Shown: one piece after another, positions 47,391 to 57,486 of the stretch
How positions within the stretch are numbered: the first letter of the stretch is position 1
How the letters are laid out: each line of letters opens with the position of its first letter
DNA from: Nageia nagi
Lineage: Eukaryota; Pinophyta
Assembly: GCA_050084985.1 (NCBI GenBank)
Contig: JBITNC010000001.1
Coordinates: 133,796,001-133,860,000 of the forward strand
Direction: 5' to 3'
Length of the DNA stretch: 64,000 bases
The notes under the pieces: model-generated
Database searches by the model: none
Seen by the model: the letters and a program-made list of their open reading frames with translations, nothing else
What the model was told of the DNA's origin: nothing
Translations under genes and position numbers: made by a program

Positions 47391-47800
47391 CTAATCTCTT
47401 GAAGAGAGATAAATGAAGGAATCATCTGCAAAGGCCTCTTCATGTAAGGATCCCATAGAACGATGATTGACTAAGGAAGAGCCATCATAGTGTGTGTCTG
47501 ACTCCTTATCTCCATTCTCTTCTTTGTCTTCATCCACCAGGAGGGTGAGATATTCATGTTCTTTGAAGACATGTATCCAATCTTTACTAATTATGGCAGA
47601 GACAACACCCAGAATATCAAGCACCCAGATGTCCACAAAATACAAAGATGGCGATCCTATAGGGCGCATGGGAACATTCTTTAAAATATCCATCATCTAA
47701 AAAGTACCATCAACACCTATGGGGTCCTTCTCATCTGCTACTGTTGGGACAAATCCAACATCTAAGCCTCATATGTCATCACATTGAAGTCCATTCTGGA
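47391..47800 (-). pseudogene. Retropepsin-like module 3
   Basis: Minus strand: LDVGFVPTVADEKDPIGVDG (partly in a shifted frame), MMDILKNVPMRPIGSPSLYF, VDIWVLDILGVVSAIISKDW then IHVF. This follows the pattern of modules 1 and 2, whose ends read LDFVVVDVPKDICPTPI..KW and LDIF...DAFSILFSKEW. An acidic tail (DEDKEENGDKESDTHYD) comes next. Confidence 0.5.
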
Positions 47801-47895
47801 GCTTAGCATTCAATTGGTAAACTTTTTGTCCTTGAGGCACACAGTTGTTGTAAATTCATGCCTCTAAGCTTCCTGAGCATTCCCTTCTTCATGTT

Positions 47896-48360
47896 CTAGG
47901 TCAAGTAGCTCTTTTGGTGTCTCTCCACTCTCATTTGGTGGGGCTCATTCTCAAAGAAAAATTCAAAGTCAAGATCTAGGTCTAATATGTCTTCACATGT
48001 GGGTTCGGTTATCCTTTGATCTTCCTCATGGGAGTGGTTACTGACATCTTTTTCACTATCTTCCTCTCCATTTTCAGATGACTCAATAGGTGGGGGAAAA
48101 TATTCTATCCAAAGGAATCCCCATTCCTTGCTAAACAAGATCGAGAAGGCATCCTTACATGGCACATCAGTTACAAAAGATATCCAATGAATATTGTTTT
48201 TCTGATCCTATGGCTCGTATATAAACATTGTTCAACACTCCTATTCGTACATTGCCATCGGAACATCTCAAAATTTTGTTGTAAGGTGTTATAGTAAGAC
48301 CAACTCCACGACATATCGCATATGACATAAAGCTCCGTTTGGAATCAGGATTTACCTTAC
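47896..48360 (-). pseudogene. Retropepsin-like module 2
   Basis: Minus strand: GVGLTITPYNKILRCSDGNV, RIGVLNNVYIRAIGSEKQYS, LDIF then, after a frame change near 48166, CKDAFSILFSKEWGFLWIEY F, followed by an acidic stretch (EEDSEKDVSNHSHEED). The active-site aspartate is not preserved in the readable part. Aligns with module 1 over about 70 residues. Confidence 0.55.
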
Positions 48361-48811
48361 AACCATGAAACATTTCGTTTCCAGGGCACAATTCTACAAA
48401 GAATGAAGGGGATTGGTGTGCTTCTTCATTTTGAACGAACTCTTTGAATGGGCAAGGATTGAGTTGCTCATTCACCTTGCTATCTTCACCACCTTCACAT
48501 ACATTGAAGATTGAGGAATTGAAGAGGTTTAGGTAGTGGACCCATTTTCTACCCATTCAGATTGGAGTTGGGCATATATCCTTTGGCACGTCTACCACCA
48601 CGAAGTCTAGAGAACTTTTCATTTCTGACCCCATGGCTTGCACACAAACATTCTCTACTATTCCGACCATCTGTGGGTGGACATGTTCCAGGAGGCTTGG
48701 GATTGGGATGCGAATGAGTTGAATTTCAAGACAAGTGGCAAGTGTTATAAGATTGAGATTAGAGCGAGTATCTACCACATAATTATATGAGATTCTTTTC
48801 CTTGAAGGCAC
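48361..48811 (-). pseudogene. Gypsy-type retropepsin, module 1
   Basis: Minus strand from 48811: RISYNYVVDTRSNLNLITLA, where VDTRSN corresponds to the D-T/S-G active site with G replaced by R. This is followed by the flap-like region and VCVQAMGSEMKSSLDFVVVD VPKD, then one in-frame TGA (48557-48559) and MGRKWVHYLNLF. Retropepsins cut the element polyprotein. The missing glycine and the stop mark it as dead. A second protease-like unit follows at once. Confidence 0.65.
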
Positions 48812-48826
48812 AAAGATATCCTATTC

Positions 48827-49111
48827 GACTTGACTTTATCCCGACTTGCCCTGGACTCCCCTGGTTCACCTAAGACCAACTTTTGGTTTTCTAGACTTAG
48901 CAATTTTTTTGAGGAATTTCGGATTTTTGACTTGGTATGACTAAGCCTAGGCAAAGGATGAGGCTTGAACCTAGGGGACTCGACATTGAATCTAGATCTT
49001 GCAACATTACTTGGACTAGTCGAGATAAAAACATGACAATTAATTGACAAGGAGTGATGAGGGTCCCCAAAATTGTAGAATTTTGGGGCATGTTGTGTTT
49101 TAGTCACAACA
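48827..49111 (-). mobile_element. LTR-like terminus Y2, truncated
   Basis: A 285-bp copy of the terminus at 45361-45622. On the minus strand it begins at 49111 with the stem TGTTGTG...CACAACA, followed by a second stem CCCCAAAATT...AATTTTGGGG (49065-49088) and GACCCTCATCACTCC. It stops abruptly at the edge of the protease region, so it is a fragment left by insertion or recombination. Confidence 0.7.
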
Positions 49112-49352
49112 AGATTCCCACAATCACTTTTTGGGATCTGTAAGTACATTGAATCACACTAATCTACACTTGGGAGGGAGATGTCCCACTTGGGACTCAC
49201 AGAGGGATCCAACGGCCCTTTATGTCTTCTATCCCAAATAATACGCCTAAAGCTCAATTAAATAAATAAATATATAAAAGGGGGAATACATTGGATTCCA
49301 TAATTAATTAAAATAATCAAAAAGGGGGACATCACAAAGCCTCCCCTCTCAA
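49112..49352 (-). mobile_element. Gypsy LTR X start with polypurine tract, fragment
   Basis: Minus strand: purine-rich GAGAGGGGAGGCTTTG (49337-49352) runs into TGATGTCCCCCTTTTTGATT at 49334, the likely LTR start. The LTR reads on to 49112, where terminus Y2 takes over. Part of this LTR (ATCCAA...GGACGTCTCCCTCCCA) recurs on the plus strand at 50629-50750. Confidence 0.55.
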
Positions 49353-49429
49353 ATTCCTTGCTCTCAAGCAATTGTAGAATGCTACAACATATTGTCTTCC
49401 AAGATTCCTTTAGCCTTGTTGGCTGAAGT

Positions 49430-49770
49430 GTGCTAGAATGGAATGCAACATCAATAAGTCTCCTCCATGGTGAAGGTACTGCACGAAACGTTGAAGCTGC
49501 CTCCTCATGTATCAACATTGCATATAAAAATTCGGATATATTGTTGTTGTTGTCAATCCACATTAAGTACCAAAATCCTTGCAAACATTATAGTGCCATC
49601 ATCCTCAGAAACATAGGAGTGTATGCAGAGATGTTGATGCATCCATCTATACTAGGCATCTAGTTGTAGTAGTGAACATATGGAACCCTCCTAGAAGATG
49701 TTCTTGCAAAAACATCAAGTAAATCAAGCATGAGTAGAAAAAGGTGGAGCCTTTGCTCCATGGTTGTGCC
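49430..49770. other. Interval without a recognised gene
   Basis: The minus strand carries a 108-codon open stretch (49258-49584) that ends in LLESKEFERGGFVMSPFLII, read across the polypurine tract. This resembles the tail of a gypsy polyprotein running into its LTR, but no domain was seen. Confidence 0.35.
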
Positions 49771-49779
49771 CAAGACTCC

Positions 49780-50600
49780 TCCAAGCTCAACGTTGGGTGT
49801 CAAATTCCCCCAATATCTGACGTGGGGCTCTAGTTCTTCCAGATGCTCAACATGGGGTGCCAAACTTCCTCCAAGCCCATCGTGAAGTGTTGTAGCCCCT
49901 CCATGCTCAATCACGGATGCCAAGACTCCCTTACGTCCAATGTCAAGTCCCCAAGCCTATCCAAGCTCAACGTGGAATGCCAAAACTCCTCTATGCTAGA
50001 CTTTAGGTGTTTCAGCCTCCCCAAGCCCAATGTGAGGTGCCAGAACTCCTCTATGTCATAAGTTGAGTACCTAAGTCTCACCAAACCTAGCGTGAGATAA
50101 CAAAACTCCTCCACGCTTGTTGTGGGATGTTTAGGCCTCTCCAAGCCCAAGGTGGGGTGCAAGAGTCCCTCCATGATCATCATTAGGTACCCAAGCCCCT
50201 TAGTCTCCCATGTGAGGTATAGAAGCTCCTACAAGCCCAACGTGGGGTGCAAGAGCGCTTCCAAGCTTAACGTCAAGTACCAAGCCTTCTCAATGTCAAA
50301 TGTGAGAGGTAGACGATCCTCCATGTCCAATGTGGGGTGCAGAAGCCCTTCAAAGCTCCACAATAGATGCCAAAGCTCCTTTATGTCCAACATGGGGTAT
50401 GGGAGCTCCTCATTGCTCCTTGCCTCGTGACAAGGCTCCTTGATGCTCAATGTGGGCTTATCTTCTTCCTCCTTTTTCTGACACCACTCAATCACCTCTA
50501 ATCTTTTGTTGGCAACCTGTGGGCAATCATCCTGAATTTCCTGTAAGGTGTGGGTCTTACCATCAATGTCGAAGCTCATGGTGAGATTCATGTGTGACAA
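49780..50600 (-). pseudogene. 33-bp minisatellite, open on the minus strand as an 11-residue repeat
   Basis: About 20 copies of a unit like CTCCAAGCCCAACGTGGGGT GCCAAAACTCCTC (33 bp). Because 33 is divisible by three the minus strand stays open in 49911-50183 and 50229-50600, giving repeats such as EFWHLTLGLGR / LLHPTLGLERP. The repeat is preceded by a non-repeated start MSFDIDGKTHTLQEIQDDCP QVANKRLEVIEWCQKKEEE (codons from 50600 down). A protein-coding repeat in a retroelement gag or spacer is likely; expression is unknown. Confidence 0.6.
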
Positions 50601-50609
50601 TCCTGTTGC

Positions 50610-50752
50610 ATAATTCTAAATAATACTGGAATCCAACGGATTTCCCTTTTGTATTATAGTTTATCATTTAATTGTGCTTTTATTGGGACAGAAGACTTAA
50701 TGGGTTATTGGACCCCATTGTGAGCCCCAAAAGGGACGTCTCCCTCCCAAGC
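50610..50752 (+). mobile_element. LTR X fragment, plus orientation
   Basis: GGAATCCAACGGATTTCCC, then GGGACAGAAGACTTAATGGG, then GGGACGTCTCCCTCCCAAGC, parallel to the minus-strand LTR X at 49112-49334. It runs straight into integrase coding sequence at about 50753, so this is a recombination junction, not a functional LTR. Confidence 0.55.
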
Positions 50753-51395
50753 GTGGAAAGGTTCACATGGAAGGGGCTAAAGCAAGACATTTTGAGGCAA
50801 GTTCAAAAGTGTGTCCAGTGCCAAGAAAACAAGGAGGAGCATGTGACGCCAAAAGGAATGCTTCATCCATTGCCCATTCCATAGCAGAAATGAGAAGGCA
50901 TCTCCATGGATTTCATCACTAGACTTCCAAAGCTACAAGGTGAAGACTGTATCTTTGTGGTGGTAGATAGGCTCACCAAATTTGCCCATTTCTTTGCCAT
51001 CACTGTCACATATACAACAAGACAAGTGGTTGACTTATTCTTCAAAGAGATCTTCAGATTGCATGGGTTGCCTAAGAGGATTGTGCGTGAGAGGGACACC
51101 AAGTTTATGAGCCTGTTTTGGCAAGAGTTATTCCTATTGAGTGGCAACAATCTTACCCCAAGCACTAGCTATCACCCTCGAACGAACGGGCAGACAATTG
51201 TTAACAGATGGGTGGAGGAGTACTAGAGAGACTATGTGATCAGGCAGCAGCAAATGTGGGTCAAGTGGATCCATGTTGGGGAGTATTGCTATAACTCCAC
51301 CTATCATGTGTCCATCAAAATGTCTCCTTTTAAAGCTTACTATGGTTATCGTTTACCTAACTTTGCAAACTTTTCTTTTGATGAAGGAAAGGTTC
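50753..51395 (+). pseudogene. Ty3/gypsy integrase, well preserved but inverted
   Basis: Starts within the zinc region at ERFTWKGLKQDILRQVQKCV QCQENK (CVQC keeps the second cysteine pair; the HH part is on the other strand). The core reads MDFITRLPKLQGEDCIFVVV DRLTKFAHF (first D present in the V-V-D-R motif), GLPKRIVRERDTKFMS (expected SDRDxxF, here RERDTKF, so the second D is kept), and YHPRTNGQTIVNRWVEEY (catalytic E region; usual QTE reads QTI). One stop at 51225, then the frame continues to 51421 with YCYNSTYHVSIKMSPFKAYY GYRLPN. The C-terminal part ends at the inversion point near 51395. Confidence 0.85.
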
Positions 51396-51634
51396 CAAGA
51401 GGGGTGTTATGCAAAGCATAGAGCACTTTCTCCTTCATTTCAAAATTAGGAGTTAGGAATACTTTATTCCTATTCAAGATCAATCCTTCCCTAAACATGT
51501 ACCTCTTGTTCCTCACCGTCCCACTTACGATGCCTTAAGCAAACTCATCCTTAGTGTATTCAACCACTACCATCTTGATAGAAGAGAGAGAATAAAAGGA
51601 TAGGTTTCTTGATAACGCATCAGTAGTTATATTC
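51395..51634 (-). pseudogene. Gypsy RNase H end and linker to integrase, minus strand
   Basis: Minus strand from 51634: QQNITTDALSRNLSFYSLSS IKMVVVEYTKDEFA, the ADALSR end of gypsy RNase H. It is followed after a stop by VRNKRYMFREGLILNRNKVF LTPNFEMKEKVLYALHNTPL, the linker that leads into the integrase zinc finger. The integrase that should follow on the same strand lies on the opposite strand at 50753-51395. Confidence 0.8.
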
Positions 51635-51652
51635 TGTTGTGCTCGCACAACA
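51635..51652 (+). mobile_element. Terminal hairpin, plus-oriented element edge
   Basis: TGTTGTGCTCGCACAACA, a perfect 7-bp stem with a 4-base loop. It is followed by a second stem CCCCAAGATG...CATTTTGGGG and GACCCT, the same arrangement as Y2 on the minus strand. It abuts the gypsy RNase H fragment, so it marks where another element begins. Confidence 0.7.
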
Positions 51653-52639
51653 CACCCCAAGATGCAGCATTTTGGGGACCCTACTTTTTTTGAAGGCAAT
51701 GGATGACATTGCCTTGAGGTGACTATCCGATGGCTAGAGAAAAGAGTTAGAGCGACCAAGTGATAAATCAGTGCACACAAATACCCACAGAGGCACCAAG
51801 TCAGTTCAATCCATCCAAGGGCCATTCTTCGTCGAGTTTCAAGCAACATCAAGCAGAATACAGTTTTGGATCATGGTAGTAACCAAGAAAGGAGTTTTTG
51901 ACCAAGCGACCAATAAAGAATAAAAAGGCACGTTTTCAAAGCATTCAAGCGCAAGACTGGCAAAGTTGACCAAAAATAGCATTTTTTAAGGAATTCAGCT
52001 CATAGGTGCCTAGCATCACAAAAGGCGCATTTTTTGCAAAATATAGTGCAAAGGTACCTAAGTAGCAAAAATGAGCGTTTTTTGTCATTTTTGAGTTCGG
52101 GTGCCTTGAAAATGATAGGGATGACAAAAATGGACGTTTTTGTCCAAGTTGACCCCAAAAAGCTAGAAAAGGGCAAAGGTAGAAAAGCACGTTTGGGTCA
52201 CTTTTGGGTCCAGAATGGTCAATATGGTAAAAAATGGTGTGCTTTGCATGATTTGAATCTGGAAAGCTTAGAAATGACCTAAAGTGATGAATTGAGCCTA
52301 GAACGGTGAAATGCTCAAAAATGCCAAAAATGTCGAAAAAGGTCTTTTTTCACACCAAGGGCTCGAAAATGGACAGAATTGAATACTTTGAACCTGAAAA
52401 TGATGAAAAATGACAACTTTGAGCTTGAAAAAGCAGAAATGGTCGTTTTTGCACCATTTGAGCTTGGAAATCATTGAAAATGCAGAGTTTGAGCTTGGAG
52501 GTGCTTGAAAAGGCGTTTTGATCGAGTTTGAGCTCGGAAATGCCAAGAGTGACCAAAAATGCACAGATTGAGTATGGAATAGTTCAAAAAAGCAAGTTTG
52601 AGTGGCCTTGGCCCCAAGTGCATTTTCTCTAGGTATTGA
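51653..52639 (+). other. Upstream (U3-like) region with short degenerate repeats
   Basis: 51960-52600 is built of short diverged repeats: GAGCTTGAAAAAGCAGAAAT, GAGCTTGGAAATCATTGAAA ATGC, GAGCTCGGAAATGCCAAGAG and similar, each near 55-65 bp. No gene; the ORFs here (51945-52564) are repeat by-products. Confidence 0.5.
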
Positions 52640-54085
52640 AAACCCAAATGAGGGAAAAATGATGCAAGTTTCTTATTGATAAATGCAAATTGTATCAGAA
52701 TTCGAGTCTAAGAGCGTATTTGAAGAGATAAGGTGAATTCTATCATAGTTAAGACCCAAAATTTTCAATTTTGACCAAGTCTAAGGCACTCTAAGGCAAG
52801 GTGTAGTTTTTCAAGCCTATGGGAAATCCATAGAGATGTATTTTGGCACCTAGATAGTAAAGAAAAAGAGGAAATGCATCAAAAATGAAATCCAAATGCA
52901 TGAATGAATGGAAAAGATGGTTCTAAGCCACATTAAATCTCAAAATTTTTTATTTTGACCAAGTAAAGACCCCCAAAATGCTATGCACAAGTTTCTAGAT
53001 GTTTTCAAAACCATAAAAGTGACAAAATGGCACCTAGGTTGACAAGATAGAATCATTTTTTACCAAAAATCAAGTTTAAGTGCTTGGGACCAACGAAAAC
53101 ATGATTGCAAACACATTTAGGTCTCGAAATTTTCAATTTTGAGCACATTTGAGCACCCTAAAGGCTAGGCGCAAGTTTTGAGTGCTATGGAAATCCAATG
53201 AGATGAAAAATGGTGCCTAGGATCAAGGAATTTGATAAATTTTGGTCAAAATTCAAGTTTGAGGGGTCTACAAGGTGTAAAATGTGATTTCTAGCACATT
53301 TAAGTCTTGAAAAATTAAAAAATGATCAAGTTTTGACCCTCAAAAGGCTAGGCGCAGGTTTGCAAATGTTTCTAATTCCATAGATATGAAAAATGGCATC
53401 TAACTTGGACGGATGAGTGAAAAATGCACAAAAATTTGATCTCAAGGTGTCAATTGCATGGAAAACCCCATTTGACATTTAGAACTACAAAATTCGAATT
53501 TTAAGCAATTTTGTGCCACCTAAAGGGAATCCAATGAAGTGAAATCTAGCACCTAGGAACAAGAGTTTTTGAACAATTGCCTCAAAATCCAAGTTTCAAG
53601 GGTCAATTGCAAGGAAAACATGATTTCTAGCACATTTAAACTTGCATATTTCCAAATTTGAGCAAGGGAAGTGGCCCAAAATCCTAGGCGCACGTTTGCT
53701 CATTTTTCTAAAACCAATGAAGTGAAAATCAACGCCTAGAATGAAAAGGAGTGAAAATTTTGCAAAAAAATCAATTTTTTTTTCACATGGTTGCATGGAA
53801 AAGGGCATTCTAAGCATGTTTAAACTCACAAATTTTCGAAATTGAGCACTAGAAATGTCTCAAAAAGTCAGGTGCAGGTTTCCAAGCCATTGAAGAACCC
53901 AAAAAAGGGAAAATTGGCGCCTAGATGCAAGAAAAAAGCCGCAAAAATCATAAAAATTTAAATTTGGGCATATAGATGGGTGAAGGAAGTGATTTAAATC
54001 ACATTTAAACTTTGAAGTTTTCCATTTTGACCCAAGGAAGTGCCTCAAAAAGTTAGGCGAAGGTTTGTAGTCCTATGGAGTGTTT
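52640..54085 (+). repeat. Tandem array, about 183-bp unit, seven to eight copies
   Basis: The landmark GGCTAGGCGCAGGTTT or a close variant occurs near 52796, 52977, 53163, 53347, 53683, 53868 and 54050, that is every 180-187 bp with one gap. Each unit also has ATTTCTAGCACATTTAA, TTTTGAGCAAG-type, AATGAAGTGAAAAT and GCACCTAGG segments. It is noncoding and ends about 95 bp before a TATA box. Confidence 0.85.
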
Positions 54086-54180
54086 ACGGCCTCCAAAAAC
54101 TTAAAAACTATGCAAAATGCACCCCTAGAGAACTTTTTAGGTCAAAAACCCACTAAGGAGTATGCAAAAGGCACAAAAAA

Positions 54181-54190
54181 CCTATAAATA
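54181..54190 (+). promoter_or_regulatory. TATA box upstream of ORF copy 3
   Basis: CCTATAAATACCCCCCTAAG, about 760 bp before the ATG at 54945. It follows the 183-bp array and precedes a pyrimidine- and A-rich leader. The transcription start would be expected near 54215. Confidence 0.6.
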
Positions 54191-54944
54191 CCCCCCTAAG
54201 CCTCTCATTTGCTCCACAAACACTCTCCTTGAGCCTCCATGCACCCATTTTTGAGCAAAATACTAACAAAAAATCACAAAATTGATCAAAAACTTCAAAA
54301 TTGCTCACAAGATCCAAAATAAGCCAAACCTTGTCAAAATTTTTGAAGGATCTTAGAATTCCATCCTCTATCCACCCATTAGGTCAAAATCCACTTTTTT
54401 AAAATTTTTGAAATTTCAGAACCCCCTATCTTTTGGCCATTTTCAAGCTTTTTGAAAAAAGGTGACAAAACACAGTAAAACACTTTTTCAAGGCCAAATA
54501 ACTCCTAAATTTTGAGTGATCCAAACTAAGAAGTGAATACCAAAGTGATAGATCCCATATAGGAGAGCAACCTCCATCATTTACTTCCCAAAAACGAAGC
54601 TTGAAAACCCATTTCACATCCCTATCTTTTCAAGCTTCGAAGCTGCAAAAACCGGTCAAAAAATGAATACATGGGCTAAAAAAACAGCGAGTTAATTTGG
54701 ATCCCAAAAACTCAAAATTTTTCTCCGAGACCTGGCCACAAGCCTTCTAGATTTATTTGCCAACACCCCATGTGATTGTTTCCCACTTTCAACAAACTTC
54801 AAAATTCTCGAAAATCAACACTTAGCTTCTAAAAAAAAAACAAAAATAAGCGAAAAATTTGACTATCTCTTTTTTGCTCCAAAATCACTCTAGAGATGCC
54901 CAATTCCACTCCCAACACCTTGTTGCACTCCACAGGTTTGAATC

Positions 54945-57257
54945 ATGAGCATTGATAAGAAAAACAAAGATCTCCAAATGGAGAAGCTCGTGAAGGCTAG
55001 CCTGATCACCCTAGAAAAACAAGGGAAGGCTCTCTTCCCTACAGCTATGCTAATAGATGGCCTTGGACAAATTAGGGACACAAATTGGGCAAACAACGAC
55101 CCTGTCAAGTCATTAGAGAAGATGGCCAAGATCCCACACGAGCGACTGTTCAACGATACAATTGTTCAATGCACGATCATTGAAGCTTCTTTGATCCCTT
55201 TTACCGCTCCATTCTCAGAACTGTGCCTTGAGGTAGCAAGATATTACGACACAAAGGAGAAAGTCCTCCTCAACAATGAAGGCACAAAGATACTAGATTT
55301 CACAATGGAAGTAATAGAGACCACATTTGCATGGAGTAACGAAAGCATCATATTCTCTATGAAAGAGTCCATCAAATTCTATAACAACCTAACCAAGCCA
55401 AGGAATTTGATAAGAGACTGGTTAGTTGACGAGTGCAAAGATTACAAGGCAAAGGCCTTAAGTCAACCCAGAAGGATAGACTTCTATCCTACAGTCTCAA
55501 CCATTATCAGTATGTTGTGCAAGATCACGGGACAAGAAAATGATCAAAGATTCAGAAAGGAGTTTGTGGGTTTCATACATCAAATCAGCAGAGGCAAAGG
55601 AATCACATGGAGTAAGATGATCAACAACTGCTTAGCTCAACAATTGTCCAAAATTGTAGAAACAAAGAGATTCTACATGAGCTCTTACTTGGAATTCCTG
55701 CTTCTACATGGCAAGAACAGAAAATCTGCCATAGCCGTTACCAAGTACCTCTTTGATCGAAAAATGCTAGTATGGCGGAGTTACCCTAGATATATGTTGG
55801 AAAACCAATGGGACGAATTCAAAATAACGAATGAAGGATTCAAATGTCGTATATATGCAAAGGTAAAGGGGACCGTCAATATGACCAAGATATCACAAGT
55901 GGCAATCCAAGTTCTTAGAGGACATGCAAACTTTTATCTCGAAGAAACAGATGCCACACATATCAAGGTTTATGGGTCAATTGAGCCACCTTACAGACTT
56001 CCTCGTTATGCAAGTAATTGGTTCATCCTGATGGAATTTTGCAGACACTTATCATACTAACACGAGAAAGTCTAGTGCAAGAAAGGTGCCACCACATGCA
56101 AATTACATATCCGCATAGGGGAATACGAATGCACGTCATGGTGTCAAGTCAAGACAATGAAGATGGAGCTAGCATATTACGGCTTCACAGTAGAACATGC
56201 GGTAGAGTATTATGATCCTGAAGGTGTAATCGGTGCATTCTACAAGAAAACCTGGCAAACCGATTACCCTCACAAATCCCTAGGAAAGCTCGAAAGGTAC
56301 AGAAATATAGATGAAAGAAAGAAAAGGAATGCCAATGGAGAATTTACATTAGTGGTGGAAACACAAGAAGAGCCATGTAAAGCGATCGAAACTTTGGGCA
56401 AGCAACATGCAATAGTTTCTAATGTTGCAACGTTGATAGAGGAGAACACATCACAGAAGGTGGAGCTCAAGGAGCTGAAAAGAGAATTGGCTGAAAAGAG
56501 GAAGTTGACCGTTGATATCCAAGCTGCTAACTTGACAGTTGAAGACATCAAGAAGCAGATCTCATTGAATATTGGGATTCAAGCAGTCAAACAAGAGTGG
56601 ATTAACGAGACCAAAGAGGCTATTCAAGAGTTATTCCTAGGATTAACTAATTTCTTTATTGAAGACAATGGATCGTTCGTCGCTCAAGACAGGATCTGTG
56701 AACTGATTGCCAGGTGGGGCAAAAGTTATCAGGTGATGCATGAGCTAAGAAGGAAAGTTGTTGGCATTCCATTAATACTGGAGTACTATCATCAATTCTT
56801 TTACCAGTATGATTGGTTGTTCTAAGCTATTTCAAAGTGTTAGGATTTCATCCAAGTCGAGACAAATTTCAAAGCAGACATGAAGAAAGAGCTAGCGGAA
56901 TACCAATTTGATCTAAGGCTGATCGAGGAAGATGGACGCAACAAGGACTATTCCACAATAATAAATGAGGTCCAACTGATGATCAACACTTACCTTGAAA
57001 CTGAAGATATTAATGTCCTCAAATCTGGCAAATAGCTCAAATATGGTAGCAATATGGCAGTATGGTGCAGCGAAATGAAGAAGACTTCAAAGACCATCAC
57101 TACATATCTGTTGGCAAATGAAGAGATAATGGAGATCCTCAACACCGGAGTCAAGGACAGAGAAATCTTCATGGGCATGAACTTTGAGGCCACCATCGCA
57201 TCACATGTGCAAACCACAAATCAGCCACAATTTTTGTTACTTTCGAAAATTTTGTAA
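54945..57257 (+). pseudogene. Novel element ORF, copy 3 (full length, about 771 codons)
   Basis: A single frame runs from ATG 54945 (MSIDKKNKDLQMEKLVKAS) to the final stop ending at 57257. Only five in-frame stops interrupt it (56058 TAA, 56073 TAG, 56823 TAA, 56841 TAG, 57033 TAG) and no frameshift was needed. The first 371 codons are fully open: a globular, mostly helical-looking part with FTAPFSELCLEVARYYDTKE, RDWLVDECKDYKAKALSQP, ENDQRFRKEFVGFIHQISRG and FYMSSYLEFLLLHGKN. The second half is charged and helical (IEENTSQKVELKELKRELAE, KKELAEYQFDLRLIEED), probably coiled coil. No gag, protease, RT, integrase or transposase motif, no signal peptide and no membrane segment was seen. The TAG at 56073 falls where copy 1 has TGA, so that codon was probably Trp. 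Function unknown; the ORF is repeated in this window, so it is an element gene, not a host gene. Confidence 0.8.
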
Positions 57258-57429
57258 ATCAGTCAGACAGGAAAGTTGAGCACCAAAAGTCAACTAACCC
57301 TGCTCTCATGATCAATCAGCCTGACAAGTAGAGCTCCAAAAGTCAGCTGACTTAGTCGTAGCAGGCAACTATGTAATATTTTAATATTTTTTTATAGAAT
57401 TAGGACAACACTTGAAAACCCTAAAAATT

Positions 57430-57440
57430 CTATAAATAGA
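57430..57440 (+). promoter_or_regulatory. TATA box downstream of ORF copy 3
   Basis: TCTATAAATAGACCCCATGG in plus orientation, about 175 bp after the ORF end. The block R copy (57487-57845) begins some 50 bp further on, where the transcribed part of an LTR would lie. Confidence 0.5.
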
Positions 57441-57486
57441 CCCCATGGGGTCACTTTTATGTAGATTGAAAGTTTGGAACATTTCA

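Noticed and set aside
49843-50430. Plus-strand ORFs of 72 and 102 codons with SKPNVGC-type repeats
   Set aside because: The 33-bp repeat keeps both strands open. The minus strand was preferred because it has a non-repeated start and lies on the same strand as the nearby protease series; the plus strand cannot be fully excluded.
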